DNA from: Apteryx mantelli
Taxonomy: Eukaryota; Chordata; Aves; Apterygiformes; Apterygidae
Assembly (NCBI RefSeq): GCF_036417845.1
Contig: NC_089978.1
Span: forward strand, 139,246,288 to 139,310,287
Length of the DNA: 64,000 bases
Reading direction: 5' to 3'
Under the pieces are notes generated by a model, which was not told where the DNA came from, did no database searches, and saw only the letters and a list, made by a program, of their open reading frames with translations. This document shows positions 25,741-38,510 of the stretch, piece after piece (the stretch's first letter is position 1; each line of letters opens with the position of its first letter). Position numbers and translations under genes: made by a program.

Positions 25741-26377
25741 CAGCAACAGAAGATTCCTGAACTCAGTGGATTTGCTGCTGCATCCTTCAAGAAGTATGGG
25801 TCTATCTTACAGCTGGCAGTAGAATAAAGATGAAAATGCAATTTCCTGCCTCCCAAATGGATTGAAATACACCTTGGAATGCACAAGACTAGGAGAGTAC
25901 ACAAGTGGTGGGAGGCCTCTCAGTGGGGGTTGGGTGGCATATAAATTTTATTGTGGCCCTCTCCATAGGAACACGTTTATCTGCCGTGTTCATTTCTCCA
26001 GACTATGCTAAAGGTTATCACTATTCTAGCTTTTACACTAGTTTCAAACATTAATCAGCAGAGATATGGCACTGAACTTTTCCTTGGAACTTCTGCATAT
26101 TTACTGTCTTGCATGACACACATCTATATTATTACTGGCTGTTGATAAGAACAAACAAGAAGGAAATGTTTAACAGACACAAACAAGCACTATACTTAGC
26201 ACTTGGTTTATAAGTTTAAAATGAAGTCCAAGTGCTAGTGCAGGGAGTCTTGTAAACTGGATATGCAGTATTATGTTCTGCATCACCACTAAAAAATGAA
26301 AAATTAAACATTGCTTCCGTTTGCTTAAGTTACAATGAAAATCTTAAATGGCTTAAGATGTGTTTTCATGACAAACT

Positions 26378-26406
26378 AAAAATAAATAAATAAATAAATA
26401 AATAAA
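26378..26406. repeat. (AAAT)n microsatellite
   Basis: About seven tandem AAAT/ATAA units in intronic DNA. Confidence 0.9.
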
Positions 26407-28049
26407 ATGCCTACAAGAAAAATCAGGTGTGTCCAGTTCACAAGAATTTTCAAGTTAGAGACCAGCATGTGCTTACGCCATATCAGTGGAGTCCAGTCCA
26501 AGACAAGCCAAAATGAAGCACTGCAGTGTACACAGAAGCAAACGAGTTCGTTGGGAAAGTCTCTTGCAGGTCAGTCCTGGAAGGCAAAGGAGATGATTTG
26601 CATTTTCAGCCAACTCCAAAATAATCAGTTGGGAGGATTTCAGAAGGTCAGATCAAGTGGTCTCAGTAGGAGAGGAAAGCAATAGGAATACTTTCCAGTG
26701 TCAGACTTCACTATATGAAAGGTAAAACTGGGGTATTTTATGCAGAACAGAGGTAAGGGGGAGGAAAGGGAGTTTTGATATAAAAGGAGAACATAAACAT
26801 AGAGAAGTTTCTTTCAGAAAAAGCAAAACAAAGAAAAAGAAATCAAATTTTCTGCATGGTCTTAAAGTGAAAACCCCATACCCACACTCAAAGGGAAAAT
26901 AATGGAAAGGTTCCTATGGACGTCAGTGGATTTGGGAGTTATATTAAACTTCTAGTGCCAATAGAGAAGCTTATGGATAGGCTGCTGACATTTGGCTAGA
27001 AGAGGATCCAATTCTGTTCACTTTATTCCATCAATAACCCCAGTAGTTAATCATACACCTGTGGGGTCATTACCCCGCATGGCCTGTGCCATGGAAAAAC
27101 CTAGGCAAGCTTTGCAGTGGTGAGAGTTCTCATTCCTCTCTCCCCTTCGTAATCATTGTGAAGAGAGAAGAAAAGATACAAAGCAAGACACCACTGTTAA
27201 GGCAATGGTGATAGAAATCAAGAGGGAGAACAAGCAACGCTAGCTGGTGAAGTTATGGTGCTTGGGGAGATACGAAGCATTCCTGAGAGGGAGTGTTTAC
27301 AGAAAAAAATCCCACAGCTCGTATTTGTGTTATATATTTATAAATTCCTGCAACTCAATTTTATAGGGTTTTTGATTAATGACTGTGCTGCAGTTCAGCC
27401 CCAAGCCTATTGAACTTACTGTACTGGAACTGAGCAAGAGATACACTAGCCAAATATGAACACTACTACTGGACCAGGATTTAAAGATGGTTTGTTACTT
27501 AAAGGCATTGCTGTGGGACTCTGCTTATTGTACAAGTAGAGCTCAAATCTAAAGGAGAGCCTCCCAGAAGCCTTCTTAAAATCAGTCAGAGGTGTTTTTG
27601 TCTCAGACACCTACATGGCAGATGAGATAAAGAACATGGAAAAATGCTGTGCTTTCCCCATCACTTTTACATTAAAATAGGTGCAGCTCCTGTTGATGTA
27701 TGGATTCTCCTAATTATGTATTTATGTCACTTCAATCACAGTATCTTCTAGGATCATGGCCAAATGCTCAATTTTCTTATGCAGGTGTTGTATGCCAAGT
27801 ATTCCCACGCCATGGTATTTGAGATTAGTGCTGTTTCTCCCACACTTCAAAGAAGACATCTGTGATTATGCCTGGCAAATGCTGACTTAATTGTTGAGTG
27901 TCATAATAATATAGTAAAAGCAGTCTCATTCTGTTGAGGTGGAAGTCACTTCATTAAATACAGTCCTTATGGCTATTATGATTTGTGAGGCAAAACTCGA
28001 TGTCTGTAATCTCTAAGTGTGCCAACTGAAGTCAATGGAAGGCAGCGTT

Positions 28050-28069
28050 AAAAAAAAAAAAAAAAAAAA
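28050..28069. repeat. Poly-A run (20)
   Basis: Twenty consecutive A are preceded by TTGAAGTC-type relic sequence at about 28027-28040. No SINE body or target-site duplication is evident, so I do not call a retroposed copy. Confidence 0.85.
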
Positions 28070-28590
28070 GGATGAGAAAATTGAAGATTTGCCACCATGG
28101 AGAAAAAGTTCCACAGTCCCTTGGGTTGTCATCTTCCCAGGCAATGCAGCCTTCAGCTGTAAGATGGACACAATGGCAAATCATTTTAGAAGGTGCAAAC
28201 TCTCCCCAATCCCAGAGCTGATATGTGAGAAAAGATCACTGGAAAACTGAATTTGCAAGTAAAAATTGATACTGAAGAATTGTTTCTAAGACAGGTTTTC
28301 TTTGTTGGTAGTTTGGCTTTGTATTTTTTAAAACAACAAACAGTTGCAATGATGCTAGTTTATTAAATAGCCCCAGTCCAAAAAAATGAAGAGGTATAGA
28401 GTTGCTGAAATTCATTTAATTACACTTCTGCAACATAATGACCTTGACATGAAGACAAGGCTTAGTCTATTTTTAATGAAAATGTTACTAGTTGGTATGA
28501 CTGCTTGCATTTGGATCAATGTCCTTTATGGTTAGGTCTAAAGTATTAGACATAGGTAATTAGCATGATGTATTTATGGCAGGATTACAG

Positions 28591-28620
28591 TTTTGTTTTG
28601 TTTTGTTTTATTTTGTTTTG
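28591..28620. repeat. (TTTTG)n microsatellite
   Basis: Six pentamers occur, one of them altered to TTTTA. Confidence 0.9.
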
Positions 28621-31600
28621 TACCGGGTTCCTTCAGTACTCATCTTTAATTAACTTCATTTTTACTTAGCTCTTATTTTCTTTGAGCTTTACAAGGGATA
28701 GTGGTTGTCTTTTCTGACTCAGCACTGCTTTGAAAGATAACTGTTTGGAGTGACAAGTATTTTTTTTTTTTAAGAAAACTTTCATTTGTGCCTGTTGAAC
28801 TCCCTAGTTTCCGGAAGTTCAAATGGCAGCACTTCCCTTTCTGTGCCACTCTCTCTCACATTGCTGTGAGGTTTTAATCACAACTGACAGTTGTTGAGCC
28901 AATGAGACTGATTTGTTTTTGCAGAGGTCCCTGCTGCATGCTTGAAGGGTGCAAAGTGAGTCAGCCACCAGTCAGACATAGCAGCAGACAGTCAAGCTCT
29001 AAAAGGAGTGAATTTGCCATTTTAATAGGAGAACACTGAAAAAAAAAGGATACAGTCTGAGGATGTTAACTCTGGGGAAAAAATATTGTGCTTTAAAAAG
29101 GAAAGGGAAAGAAGTCAAGAGTGTATTCATATATCTATAGACAATCAAGGTTTTAGATTCAGATACATTTTCAGCCTTCCCGTGCTTCCCAAGTAGGAAT
29201 GTTGTGAGGTAGCATATTTGAAAATAACAGCAATCAGTGTTGAGTCTAAGGATTTGGATGAATGTGGTATGTAGAAGACCATTTGCAGAACTACACACTG
29301 GGTATTTAACTTATTCACGAATGGGTGATCCTTGCCATCTTGGATGTAGTCATGTCTGGGAGCATCATGGCCAAAAAGGGCAGAGGAGCCATGGGTGACC
29401 TCACTCTTCGATTCCCAGAACTAACATCTCTTTGACATGATACTTACAAGAATGATGTTAAGAGATGACAGTCCTCACTGTTTGGCATAGCTGTGGATAT
29501 AGAGAATAAACTCTGGTCTGTAGAATCTTGACATACAGTATCACTGAATATATGAAGGATTATGGAATACCAGAGGGATCATGTATATTCATCCTGACTC
29601 ATTAAGTAATTTTAATTATTCCCAAAGCTTTCCACGGTGTTTCTCACAGCTTTATCAACTCAACTCTATCTCACTGAAAGCAGACAGAAAGGCTGCTATT
29701 GACTTCTTTTGGAGCTGGACTTGTCTTGAAATGTGCTACATACAGTATGTACAGATATTTACTTAGAAGCCTGAAAATAGCTAAGAGCATATTAACAAAA
29801 TACATGGACGCACACGGGTTGGATGCATATGAGTTGCATAAATTGTATGCATGTTATGGTTCATGCTTTTGGCCACCAGATTCTAAACCAGCCACCTCTG
29901 GAAAGGACATAGAGATGATTAAGAAAAGGGCAGCAGAACGTTCTCCAATTACATCATGTATTCCATGTAGCAAGAGAACAAGGGCTGCCTACCTTTGGGA
30001 CCAGTAAACTATGACCACTTAACACTATTCATACTTTTGATTCATTGCTATATGTTCATTTTAATGGTTATTTCTTTTTTCTCCACAAATATACTTTAAC
30101 TCTAGTGACTACAAGCCACTTTTGTGTTTTGTCTAATTAAATTAGCATGAAAACCAGAGAAAAGGACTTGCTGAAACACATTTCAGTGCTTTTATACACT
30201 AATCAAGGAACTGATTTGCTTTTTGTAGAAAAAAATCATCAGCAGAAAGTAGTTCCTCAAAAATTGCACATGCTAAATCTCACAGTGCTATGGTTTATCT
30301 AGGTAGGGAATATTATACCAGATTCTACTTTTTATTAATTGCACATTCCGGGAAAGCTGCATCTTTGTCAGACAACACAGTAGCAGGACTTCTGCAGATG
30401 CCAGATGTAGAATATAGAGATAGAGCACTCATCTCATTAATATTTCTCAAATACTATTCTGTTTAAAAATGTTAAGCCATTTTTCAAAGGCTGCAATAGG
30501 ACAGGGGCTCTGAAATTACTGTCACTTGCTAGAGCCTTAGAAAGCTCTTCGGTAATCCATTCTGAGATCTATAAAGTCACCAAAATGCTTTCGGCAACTG
30601 AAGGAGGGAATATCTTTAGATAAGTTTGAAAATCCTACTTATGATGCAAGTTCCTCCTGTTTCCATATAGGATGATTTACTGAAAAGATTATAACACATT
30701 TGCATTCTTTCTTGGACTCAGATTTTAACTAAGTCATCATTGTGGGGTTTACCTAAGTATAGCAGGAGCATATTCGCAAGGGAATTTCACTGTTATTGTT
30801 GTGGTCACCACAAATGTTTTCAATAGTAAAAAAGAGTTAATACACATTGTTTTTGTGAATGATCCTGTAAATACTTATTTAGAAATAAGAAGGTCACATT
30901 TTGATGTGGCTGAAATTCTGTACTACCTTATACAAAACCAAATAAGGAATTGTGATCAAAAAGTAAGATGTCTGGATAAATTTCTTTAGCAAAGTCAGTA
31001 TCATGGTTTACATAAACAAGCGCAAATATGATCTGCTATTCCATGAGCAAAACACTGATTGTAAGGGGTTTCTCTGTTAACAACTCACTGGGGTGGGTGA
31101 GTGGGTTCACACCTCTCACAGCCACTGTTCAGACTACCCACAGACCACTTGACCACTGTCTACATCGATCAGGAGTCTATGAGCTCTACATATAGTAGTA
31201 TCATTTATAGTGATATTAATGTAAACCTTTGTTACAGATTGGCTGGGCCTAGGAAAATAGTGGCTAGCGGTAACCTAGCTTGCCTTGTTTTTATTTCTAA
31301 GCTTTTGTGACATAAATGAGTGAAATGGGTAATTGAGACATATATCTAAATATACTTTTGCCCATAAACAAATAAATCCTTGGAAATCTGGGTATAAGAG
31401 CTGGCTCCATCTCCCACAGCAGTTCCCACTGCAAATAAAGTCTCTTAGTCTTTACAGTGTACTTAATCACAGTATCCTTGAGAGAAAGCCAGGTTCTACT
31501 ATTCCCACTTCATAGGTAGAAAAAGAGCTTTAGAAATCTACATTCTTATTTTATCTCAGAATCACTAAATCCGCACTAGTTATCCAAAGTCAAAACTACA

Positions 31601-31740
31601 GAGAAGGCAAACAAAAAAGCCTTCAGTTGTACCACTAAGAGTCAACTTCAGCAAATATATCTCAGACTAAAACTAACCTGCTTTGTCTACACTGTGGTAT
31701 TACATTGCAGCAGCTATATGAACAACGGTTAATCTACAGT

Positions 31741-31757
31741 AAAAAAAAAAAAAAAAA
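31741..31757. repeat. Poly-A run (17)
   Basis: Seventeen consecutive A in the intron, with no repeat body recognised upstream. Confidence 0.85.
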
Positions 31758-33249
31758 GCGAAGAGTTAATTTTAGCAGCATAAACAAGCTATTAATGGTT
31801 TTCCCAAACTTATAAAGGGAATTCTCAGGGGAGCTAGGAACTGAACACAGCTAGTGACCCTACCCACCAGCCACTCCTTTCTGACTATTTGAACACTGAG
31901 AAGAAATCCTGCAAGAAATCCTGCAAATTTTCTGTGAACTGTCATCTATCAGGTGGGCTCAGCAATACTTGAAGTCCTGAGCATTTGCAAAGCCACAGAC
32001 AGTCAGCATGATTCTGGAGTCCAGTTCTGACAGACTGTAGTGCTTATTTGCAACATTTTTAATAAGACTTTATGAAAAGTCAGATTTTAAATTTATTGCA
32101 CATTATTCAGTCAGTTTTGTTAGATTTTTAATTGTTATTGCAGTTGCATCTGGAGGCCTTCCTCAGGACCTGGCCTCGCTGTCCTAAGGCCGTGTGAGAC
32201 TCAACTTTTCTGAGTCCTTGTGAATGAGACCCCACAGACTTCATCGTGTAAGGGGAGAGGAAGTGGGGACATGCTACTGGCATTTGGGGCTGGCAGGCAA
32301 CCAAGATGCTCTGGGATTGTCTGATGGGCACACGTCCAGTCAGGAGAAGGGCCATAGCAATAGACTGCAGCTGAAAATAAAATCTTCTGGTGGGGCTGCT
32401 TTCACATACAACCCTGTGAGTGAAATACTCAGCTGCAATGCAGGCAAAGGATGTTCCTCCTGCTTGGTGTCCTCAGTTAATCCAGCATGCAAGTTCACAG
32501 AGCAGGAGAGAAGCCACAACGGTCTTCTGCAAAGACAGGAGGTTTGGCTGACTCTGCCCAGCAAAGGTAGGAGCCTCATGCTTAGTGCGCAAGATTTGAC
32601 AGTGCTCATGTACAGACATAAAGTAAGATGCCAGTCATCATCCCACAGAGCTCAGAATCTGAGGGAAAAGATTTAACACATGGCTTAAGAAAATAAGGGT
32701 AGAGTAAGGGAGAGGCTGACAAGAGAAGAGAGTGTATTTTAGCAGGCTGGGTGTTTAATTCACAGACATGTCCTTAGGCAGTCAATAGCAGCAAACACAA
32801 CAGTAAGCTGTACCTCTAAGTATATATATTTTTAATACTCAAACTATAAAGAGTGAAGACAGATTGGAGAAGAGCAAAGATGGGTAGGAGAGAGGAGAGA
32901 AGGGAGTTTTTTACGTTTCTCATGAAGAAATAAAGCTGTCAGTCAGACCTGGTGAAAAAGTCAAGTGAACTGGCACCAAACCATCCTGCATCATGTGTGC
33001 TGCTGGTCAAGGTTCTTTCTTACCTGGATGATATTACTTGTTTCACAGAGCACTGAAGCATTTTCTTATTTGCTTACTGTGAAAATAATTAGATATTTCT
33101 TCCTAACAGTGTTAATGATATCTAAGCATGTTAGCCCAACTGAAGTTCCTGGAGCTACATTGTTTTACCCACTGAATCACTTTATACTTTCTTATCCATT
33201 CTGATATTTATATTAGGACAGCTGTCATTTCTCTGATTTTCCTGATAAT

Positions 33250-33320
33250 TAGGAGTCAGATTCTTACAATGATGCAAACCACATCAATGCTACCAAAGTC
33301 AGTGAAGCTATACTGCAGAA
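33250..33320. repeat. Fragment of the unnamed old repeat
   Basis: AGGAGTCAGATTCTTACAAT and, 30 bp further, ACCAAAGTCAGTGAAGCTAT keep the order of the relic family's conserved words. It is diverged, and the family name is unknown to me. Confidence 0.35.
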
Positions 33321-33431
33321 GATCTGGCCACCTAGGGAAAATGTAGATGCCTGTATTGTTAGACAGAAAGACCTTCTGAGGCTTCTACATACTCATCCCT
33401 CACTTCTTTTGTTGCTATAATAATGGCAACA

Positions 33432-33457
33432 TAGATAATTATGGTAATAATTATCTA
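33432..33457. repeat. Perfect 10-bp inverted repeat, 6-nt loop
   Basis: TAGATAATTA at 33432-33441 is the exact reverse complement of TAATTATCTA at 33448-33457, with TGGTAA between. A second, offset pair (TATGGTA at 33440 and TACCATA about 9 nt later) overlaps it. It could form a small cruciform or be a paired TAAT-type binding site; chance in AT-rich DNA is also possible. Confidence 0.8.
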
Positions 33458-35694
33458 CCATAGTAATATTACTCTTAAGCACCCTGACTTGCTAGTATCC
33501 AGCAATCAGGTGAGATTCTCAATTTCTAATAACAATCACACCATGCATCCCACTCCTTCCAATTTCCTGAAAATTTGCCTGTAAATTTTTGGAAGGAATA
33601 TTTTGAATCAGAAAACTCCAGTCAATTAAATTCAAACTGTGTGGAAGGACAGCCTCAGTTTTATCAACTCTTAATTTCAAACAATTGGACAATTTGTGTT
33701 TCTGAACATTTTTTTTTAATTTTTTTAAAAGTTCAAGTCAAGCAAGCTGTTTTGATCTGTTGAACCCAAAATATTTTCAAATGGTCAGCTTCCAAACTTT
33801 TTGACCTTGACTCATGCTCTTTCTGGCCAAATTCCTGACTTCTAACTCTTTGACACTTCCTCAGCTTTTGGGATGCCTCTCCTCTAAATTATAAAAAGTA
33901 TTTCAAAAGCCATTTCACTTCCTCTTTATGGCTGACACATGCCCCAATGATTTAAAGCATTTTTGATCTTTTGCAAACCCAAGACATAGCTTTAAGAAGA
34001 AACTACCACCTGCTTTGTTTGTTTGTTCTGTTTTATACATTTAATCGTTTCCTTCACTATATACAATTCTACTCAATATAGGGTCTTACACTGTCCTCAT
34101 CAGCAAAGTATGTGTCTGCATTTTGTTTTGATAGGCTTTTTTTTAAATTCCTTGATTTCCAAATGCATATTATATTCTTTATTATGTTAAAGAAGACAGG
34201 TCAGAGAAGTAAGCTTTCTTCTGGGCTTAAACTAGTGCCTGACAGGGTCCTGTGCCCCACACGGAGAAGATAGCTTTGCAGTAGACCTTTCTAGTGTGAC
34301 TCAAGAGAGGATTTCTCAGTCTGTCCTTCATGAGGGGCTTTGAATCAAATGACCTATAGAAACAAATCAAGATAATGGTATAGAACAGAATACCCAAATA
34401 GCCATTTGTGCAGGGCTCAATATATAGTGTGATTGTTAAACAATTCAAGCTGGAACAAAAGTGCTAAACCGAAATCCAAGATCTCACTATCCTGGCATGC
34501 AGCATTCAAAACTCAGATTCTCAGGCAAACTTTTCCTTCTAGATCTTTATCTATGCCAGAACACCAGTTTGCGTTCAAGTGCAATGTGTACAGTATTCCC
34601 AAACATTATAGAAGCAATGTATCTGAGATCACGTTAGGAGGGATGTCAGACTGCCTCTCTCTCACTACCAGAAGAAGTCCCATAGGTAACTAGGATCCAA
34701 ACACCAATTTCTTCTGAAGGCACTAAATAAAACTATCCCAGCATTGCAGAGATGTGACTATGCAACACTTCAAGAGACAGAGTAGAGGCATATACCTCAG
34801 TTGTTTCCTGTTAATTTGTTTCATTTTCTGTGTCAAATCCTGGTCTCCTTTGCCCATCTGGGCTAACTTTTTCAGGAATATCTCTAAAGTCAGAAAATAC
34901 TTGCTTAACAACATGGGCAAAGGGCTCCATGTTTTGCAGCTCCTAGCTCTCCCTCTGGAATCTGTTTTAAAGAGATGGCACAGAGGGACTTTTTCTACTC
35001 TTCTGAACTGGACTGTTGTTGGAGTAGGTATCTGGAGGAGCTGGGGCTGTGGCAGAGAGAGTAAAATACCAGTTGTGCACTACAGAGATCCCATGGCTGT
35101 GACAGTGGTAATGGGGCATAAAACAAAAGTGTTTTTCCATGTCTTAGCAACATGTAACCCATCTCACCCAATTTTTGGCAGTCTTTGTAATATATGAGGC
35201 TTATGTAGTGATATGGTCTTGCATGTCTGTTTGTCAGTCCAACCCAGTAAGTTTTGAACTTGACCATAGTTGAGAGAGGTTCTTAAGGTATTTGGCTTTT
35301 ACAAAGGTCGTAAAAACAGATGGCCAGAGAGGAAAAGATGGGAGTGCTATGTTAGTGCTCCCACTAACAGAAGTCCAGCCAAAAGAGAGAAACTGGTGTC
35401 ATTAGGTACCAGCAATCCATACAGCATAAAAAGTTAAGGCCATCCAATCTGCAGTAGAAGTTTCAACTGCAGTTTGACTTTTTAGGAGATCAAAGAATCC
35501 AACCAGAAGATACTAAGCCACAGAAAACCAGATTTCATTATTTGTGCTTATTCAGGGACTGGCGTGTTTTCCCTACAGACTGATTTCAGTTGTTCTAGAG
35601 CTAAACCTGCAAAATGTGAGCTGGTCTAAACCCAGAAGCTGCTCTGGCTACCACTTACATAGGTTCTGTGCCATCCAGCCCTCTGTCCCACCAC

Positions 35695-35825
35695 AAGCCC
35701 CCTGTGGGACTTGGGCAGGTCAGCTGGTCTCTGTGTTAGTTTTTCACCTGCAAAACAGGAATTGGAACACAGTTCTGTTTCATGGGAATATCATGAAAGT
35801 AAATACTATAAAGATAAGGAGTCAC
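35695..35825 (+). repeat. MIR-like SINE relic
   Basis: The order of words GGACTTGGGCAGGTCA, GTTAGTTTTTCACCTGCAAA and ACAGGAATTGG follows the MIR consensus, where a 'cTTGGGCAAGTCA' part is followed by 'CAGTTTCCTCATCTGTAAAAT'. It is an ancient amniote CORE-SINE in sense orientation. The edges are approximate. Confidence 0.65.
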
Positions 35826-36262
35826 ATGTATTACAAGGTTGAGGGGAACAGAAAGCCTTGTCTATACCCACAGTTCAGCTGGCTGCCTCTGCTCACAAAG
35901 CTCTCTAATGCGAGGACAGCACATGGTAAGAAAAAGGATTTTTCTACCATGGCCCTTTCCCAGGCATAAGCTATAGCAACACAGGAACTTACCAGTAGTA
36001 TATCTGTGTAAGTACCATACAGGTATAGCTAGTTTGACAGGGATTTTTATTAAAAAAAAAAGAGAGAAAAAACTCTGCAGGCAAAACCCTTGTGTAGATC
36101 TGGCCTGGGCCAAGCTGACTCACATTAGCCCAGTACTCCTTGTGGGCAAACACCACTAGGGACATGGTTGCACTTTGTATGGATATAGATACCTCACACA
36201 GGCAAAGAAATCTCAAAGAGTGAAAAAATTTTTTTTGCCAGGACATAGTCACAGATATTCAG

Positions 36263-36294
36263 AATCACAGAATCACAGAATCACAGAATCACAG
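36263..36294. repeat. CR1 3'-terminal octamer array, 4 copies
   Basis: Four exact tandem AATCACAG units (CTGTGATT on the element's strand) are followed by AATGG. This microsatellite-like tail takes the place of a poly-A tail in CR1 elements. Confidence 0.95.
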
Positions 36295-36361
36295 AATGGT
36301 TGAGGTTGGAAGGGACCTCTGGAGATCATCTAGTCCAACCTCTCTGCTCAAGCACGGTCAC

Positions 36362-37302
36362 CTAGAGCATGTTGCACAGGATCGCGTCCAGGTGGGTTTT
36401 GAATATCTCCAGAGAAGGAGACTCCACAACCTCTCTGGGAAACCTGTTCCAGTACTCTGTCACCCTCACAGTCAAGAAGTTTTTTCTCATGTTCAGATGG
36501 AACTGCCTGTGTTTCAGTTTGTGCCCATTGCCTCGTGTCCTGTCACTGGGCACCATGGAAAAGAGTCTGGCCCCATCCTCTTGACACCCTTTAGATATTT
36601 ATACACATTGATAAGATCTCCTCTCAGCCTTCTCTTCTCCAAGCTAAACAGGTCCAGCTCTCTCAGCCTTTCCTCAGAGGAGAGATGCTCCAGTCCCCTA
36701 ATCATCTTTGTAGCCCTTCACTGGACTTGCTCCAGCAGTGCCACGTCCCTCTTGTACTGGGGAGCCCAGAACTGGACACAGTACTCCACATGAGGCCTCA
36801 GCAGGGCTGAGTAGAGGGGGAGGATCACCTCCCTCCACCTGCTGGCAACACTCTTCCTGATGCACCCCCCCAGGAGACCATTGGCCTTCCTGGCCACAAG
36901 GGCACATTGCTGCCTCATGGTCAACTTGGTGTCCACCAGCACTCCCAGGGCCTTCTCCGCAGAGCTGCTTTCCAGCAGGCCAACCCCCAACCTGTACTGG
37001 TGCATGGGGTTATTCCTCCCTAGGTGCAGGACCCTGCACTCGCCTTTGCTGAACTTCAGGAGGTTCCCCTCTGCCCACCTCTCCAGCCTGTCCAGGTCTC
37101 TCTGAATGGCAGCACAGCCCTCTGGTGTATTGGCCACTCCTCCCAGTTTGGTATTGTCAGCAAACTTGTTGAGGGTGCACTCTGTTCCTTCAGCCAGGTC
37201 ACTGATGAAGAAGTTGAGCAAGACTGGACCCAGGACTGACCCCTGGCGGACACTGACTAGACTCTCCACATCAGTGGAGCACAACCCTCTGAGCTCTGCC
37301 AT
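36362..37302 (-). pseudogene. CR1 ORF2 reverse transcriptase, C-terminal fragment, broken
   Basis: Reading on the minus strand from 37302, 194 codons are open. They show [11 protein letters not shown] (about residues 20-30), FADNTKLGG (47-55), then the CR1 thumb/C-terminal part ending [20 protein letters not shown]. The usual catalytic FADD box reads FADN, so the second aspartate is lost. An in-frame TGA at 36718-36720 interrupts where CR1 normally has arginine, consistent with CpG decay of CGA. The same frame resumes to about 36514, and a frameshift near 36545-36560 puts the last 60 codons (to 36362) in another frame. The 5' part (endonuclease and fingers/palm) is absent. It is not functional. 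Confidence 0.9.
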
Positions 37303-38492
37303 TCAGCTCAGTTCTCAGTTCTCTCTCTCTTCTCAAAGTCTTCTGCTCGTATGGCTGTGTCAATGGCAAGAAGAAGTAATGCAGTCCCTGACTGATTCTG
37401 CAATAAAACAGTATGCCTTTGAAGTAGGTTCAGCCCAGATTTCATGGGTGAATTGCTGGAACTTTTCTAGATGATCCATTTTAAAACTGTTTGTTTGGTC
37501 TTGTTCCCCCCCTGTAGAACAAGCACAATCTAAACTGACAGTAAACAATTTAAAAGAGTGAAAACACAGAAAAATATTGTGGCAGGAATATAGCTTTGAA
37601 TAATTGAAGAATATGAATATTGGAAGAAAAGAATCAAAAGGAGAGAGGGCTGTTCTCTCACTCAGTGCATTAACATAACTGGAGTTTTCTTCCCTCAGTC
37701 TAACCAGTGTAAGTGAGAGACACATGAGGCACAGGGAGTGTCAGGAGTCCATAGTGAGAGTTGTTGAATTAGTTAATGGTTACACTGAAAAATCTGGGCA
37801 ATTTTCAAGTACATACCTTTATTTCTTAAACAGAAGCCTGATGGGAAGGCACAAAGAAAATGATGCTTGTGAAGATACTAAATGCAATTTATTCCAAGGA
37901 AAAAAGAATCACGGTGAATGTCTGCCCAGGAGGAAAATTATGTTGTCTGCAAAGCATAGAAAAATACTTTGGGAGCCACTGTTAACCAAAAAGACATCCT
38001 CTTCGGCCTACTCCAGGGAAAAGCAACTGAGAAAAAGAAGTTAATAGGCTTCTGTGTTGCATTACTTTAAAAATGCGCTCAAATGAAAGCAAGTAATGTA
38101 ATAATGAACTAAGTCAGAGAGCACTGTTCAATTAGCAGTAAAACTTAAGGAAGTTTATGATAGCGACACTTACAAAGAAAGACTTGGCTGGGCTTATTAT
38201 TACGGAAAAGGGGGAAAAGTTGTGGTAAATTAAATGTCATTTATAAAATAGGAGGGTCTGATCAAACTGATCCAGATTAGTCCTTCACAGCAGTAAGACC
38301 TTAAAATTAGGTCATGGGGATAAAAGAAGAATTCAGTCTAAACTATTTCATACAAAGGCTATTTGACATATGGAACATGTTACCCTGAAGAGTAACTAAA
38401 GCAAGGAGCATGAATGTTTTCAAGAGAGAGAAAGAAAGGGGAATACATAAGGAAATTTCCAACCAGAGGAGCTTCAAAAACAATACAATTAC

Positions 38493-38510
38493 TTTTTTTT
38501 TTTTTTTTTT
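38493..38510. repeat. Poly-T run (18)
   Basis: Eighteen consecutive T in the intron, with no SINE body recognised beside it. Confidence 0.85.

Larger units (their letters stand above)
25750..35690. other. AT-rich intronic DNA, no gene seen
   Basis: No exon or RNA gene is recognised. Simple repeats lie at 26378-26406, 28050-28069, 28591-28620 and 31741-31757. A short inverted repeat is at 33432-33457, and a 12-bp tandem pair is at about 31902-31925. Open frames up to 150 codons (32224-32676) show no domain, and none has plausible splice partners that I can identify. Confidence 0.6.
36258..37320 (-). mobile_element. CR1 non-LTR retrotransposon, 5'-truncated, minus strand
   Basis: The + strand begins with four copies of AATCACAG (36263-36294) followed by AATGGTTGAGGTTGGAAGGG, which is the complement of the 3' end of avian CR1 with its 8-bp terminal repeat. 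The body runs to about 37320 and contains the C-terminal part of the CR1 ORF2 (reverse transcriptase) on the minus strand. The element is about 1.06 kb against roughly 4.5 kb for a full CR1, so it is 5'-truncated as most copies are. The clean terminal repeat and the long open part suggest it is younger than the copy at 52385. It lies in the NTF3 intron in the antisense direction. Confidence 0.95.

Noticed and set aside
28018..28069. A20 run after GAAGTCAATGG, as a possible retroposed SINE tail
   Set aside because: No SINE body with promoter boxes and no flanking target-site duplication.
32224..32676. 150-codon open frame on the plus strand
   Set aside because: No signal peptide, domain or repeat; average length for the longest chance frame in 64 kb.
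38200..38480. Possible further CR1/L3-like relic (GGAACATGTTACCCTGAAGA and TGTTTTCAAGAG words)
   Set aside because: Only two short words fit the CR1 3' part; the rest does not align by eye, so it is not listed as an element.
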